Shown piece after piece: positions 63,721 through 64,000 of a stretch of DNA of 64,000 bases (its first letter is position 1; every line of letters starts with the position of its first letter). The notes under the pieces are model-generated. The model did not search any database. It had not been told where the DNA came from and saw only the letters and a program-made list of their open reading frames with translations. The stretch covers positions 1,682,163-1,746,162 of the forward strand of contig OZ026558.1 in assembly GCA_964020155.1 (NCBI GenBank), read 5' to 3'. The DNA is from Chondrilla cf. caribensis. Its lineage: Eukaryota > Porifera > Demospongiae > Chondrillida > Chondrillidae. Both the position numbers and the translations under genes were made by a program.

Positions 63721-64000
63721 GTCAGATTCCTGTGTGTAGACAAGGCAGGTTCCTGTGTGCAGACATGGCAGGTTCCTGTGTGTAGACATGTCAGGTTCCT
63801 GTGTGTAGACATGTCAGGTTCCTGTGTGTACACATGGCAGGTTCCTGTGTGTAGACATGGCAGATTTTTGTGTGTACACATGGCAAGTTCCTGTGTGTAG
63901 ACATAGCAGATTCCTGTGTGTAGACATGGCAGGTTCCTGTGTGTAGACATGGCAGGTTCCTGTGTGTAGACATGGCAGGTTCCTGTGTGTAGACATGGCA
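63721..64000. repeat. 23-bp minisatellite, at least 12 copies, runs off the window
   Basis: ACATGGCAGGTTCCTGTGTG units with some ACACATGG and GCAGATTTTTG variants. The array is not closed at the window end. Confidence 0.95.

Overview
The window is animal nuclear DNA, AT-rich with short introns, dispersed repeats and retroelements. Nothing in it looks prokaryotic. A tandem array of small secreted fibrinogen-domain genes, a reverse transcriptase family with a C-terminal 'DVRIFNP' domain, and compact two-exon genes with TATA boxes suggest an early-branching marine invertebrate. A sponge is my best guess, but the sequence alone does not prove it.

The main content is a minus-strand array of fibrinogen-related domain (FReD) genes covering nearly the whole window. 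I find 13 complete two-exon genes (predicted proteins of 239-247 residues) and one 5'-truncated copy. Exon 1 is 58 coding nt and encodes a signal peptide (MFSKVTIFLGIISVAAFQQ). It splices in phase 1 to exon 2, which encodes a short Cys-rich lead and the whole FReD. In all 13 genes the two exons join in frame with the same donor and acceptor positions, which supports the models strongly. Four further exon-1/promoter units have no exon 2 of their own. The N-terminal half of exon 2 is nearly invariant within two backbone types (A: GFYRNWNSYVNGFGNPRGEY; B: PFYRNWTEYVNGFGVTRGEY). The Ca/ligand-pocket segment and the last 40 residues vary strongly. This looks like a diversified family of secreted recognition lectins kept similar by recombination.

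Each promoter has the same layout: a TATA box about 90 nt before the ATG, a TGACGT (CRE-like) site, and then usually two X-box-like palindromes about 10 nt apart. The spacers fall into three recurring classes carrying related minisatellites of 23, 22 and 21 bp. The largest is 64 copies at 12,225-13,697. Between 10.8 and 17.3 kb one spacer type is itself repeated in tandem four times. The spacers also hold decayed pieces of FReD exon 2, several MITE-like elements with recognisable terminal inverted repeats, a LINE 3' end (19.56-20.60 kb) and a Penelope-like fragment fused to the truncated FReD copy (32.67-32.85 kb).

About 10 kb (50.95-61.30 kb) of unrelated sequence interrupts the array. It holds six plus-strand exons encoding the N-terminus of CPSF1 (CPSF160), with an apparent 1-nt frameshift in exon 1. 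Upstream on the same strand are two exons from the middle of CPSF1 and a lone 2OG-Fe(II) oxygenase exon. A decayed minus-strand retroelement with RT and C-terminal domains (58.0-61.26 kb) completes the island. The exon order is scrambled relative to the protein, so this is either a rearranged duplicate or an assembly join.
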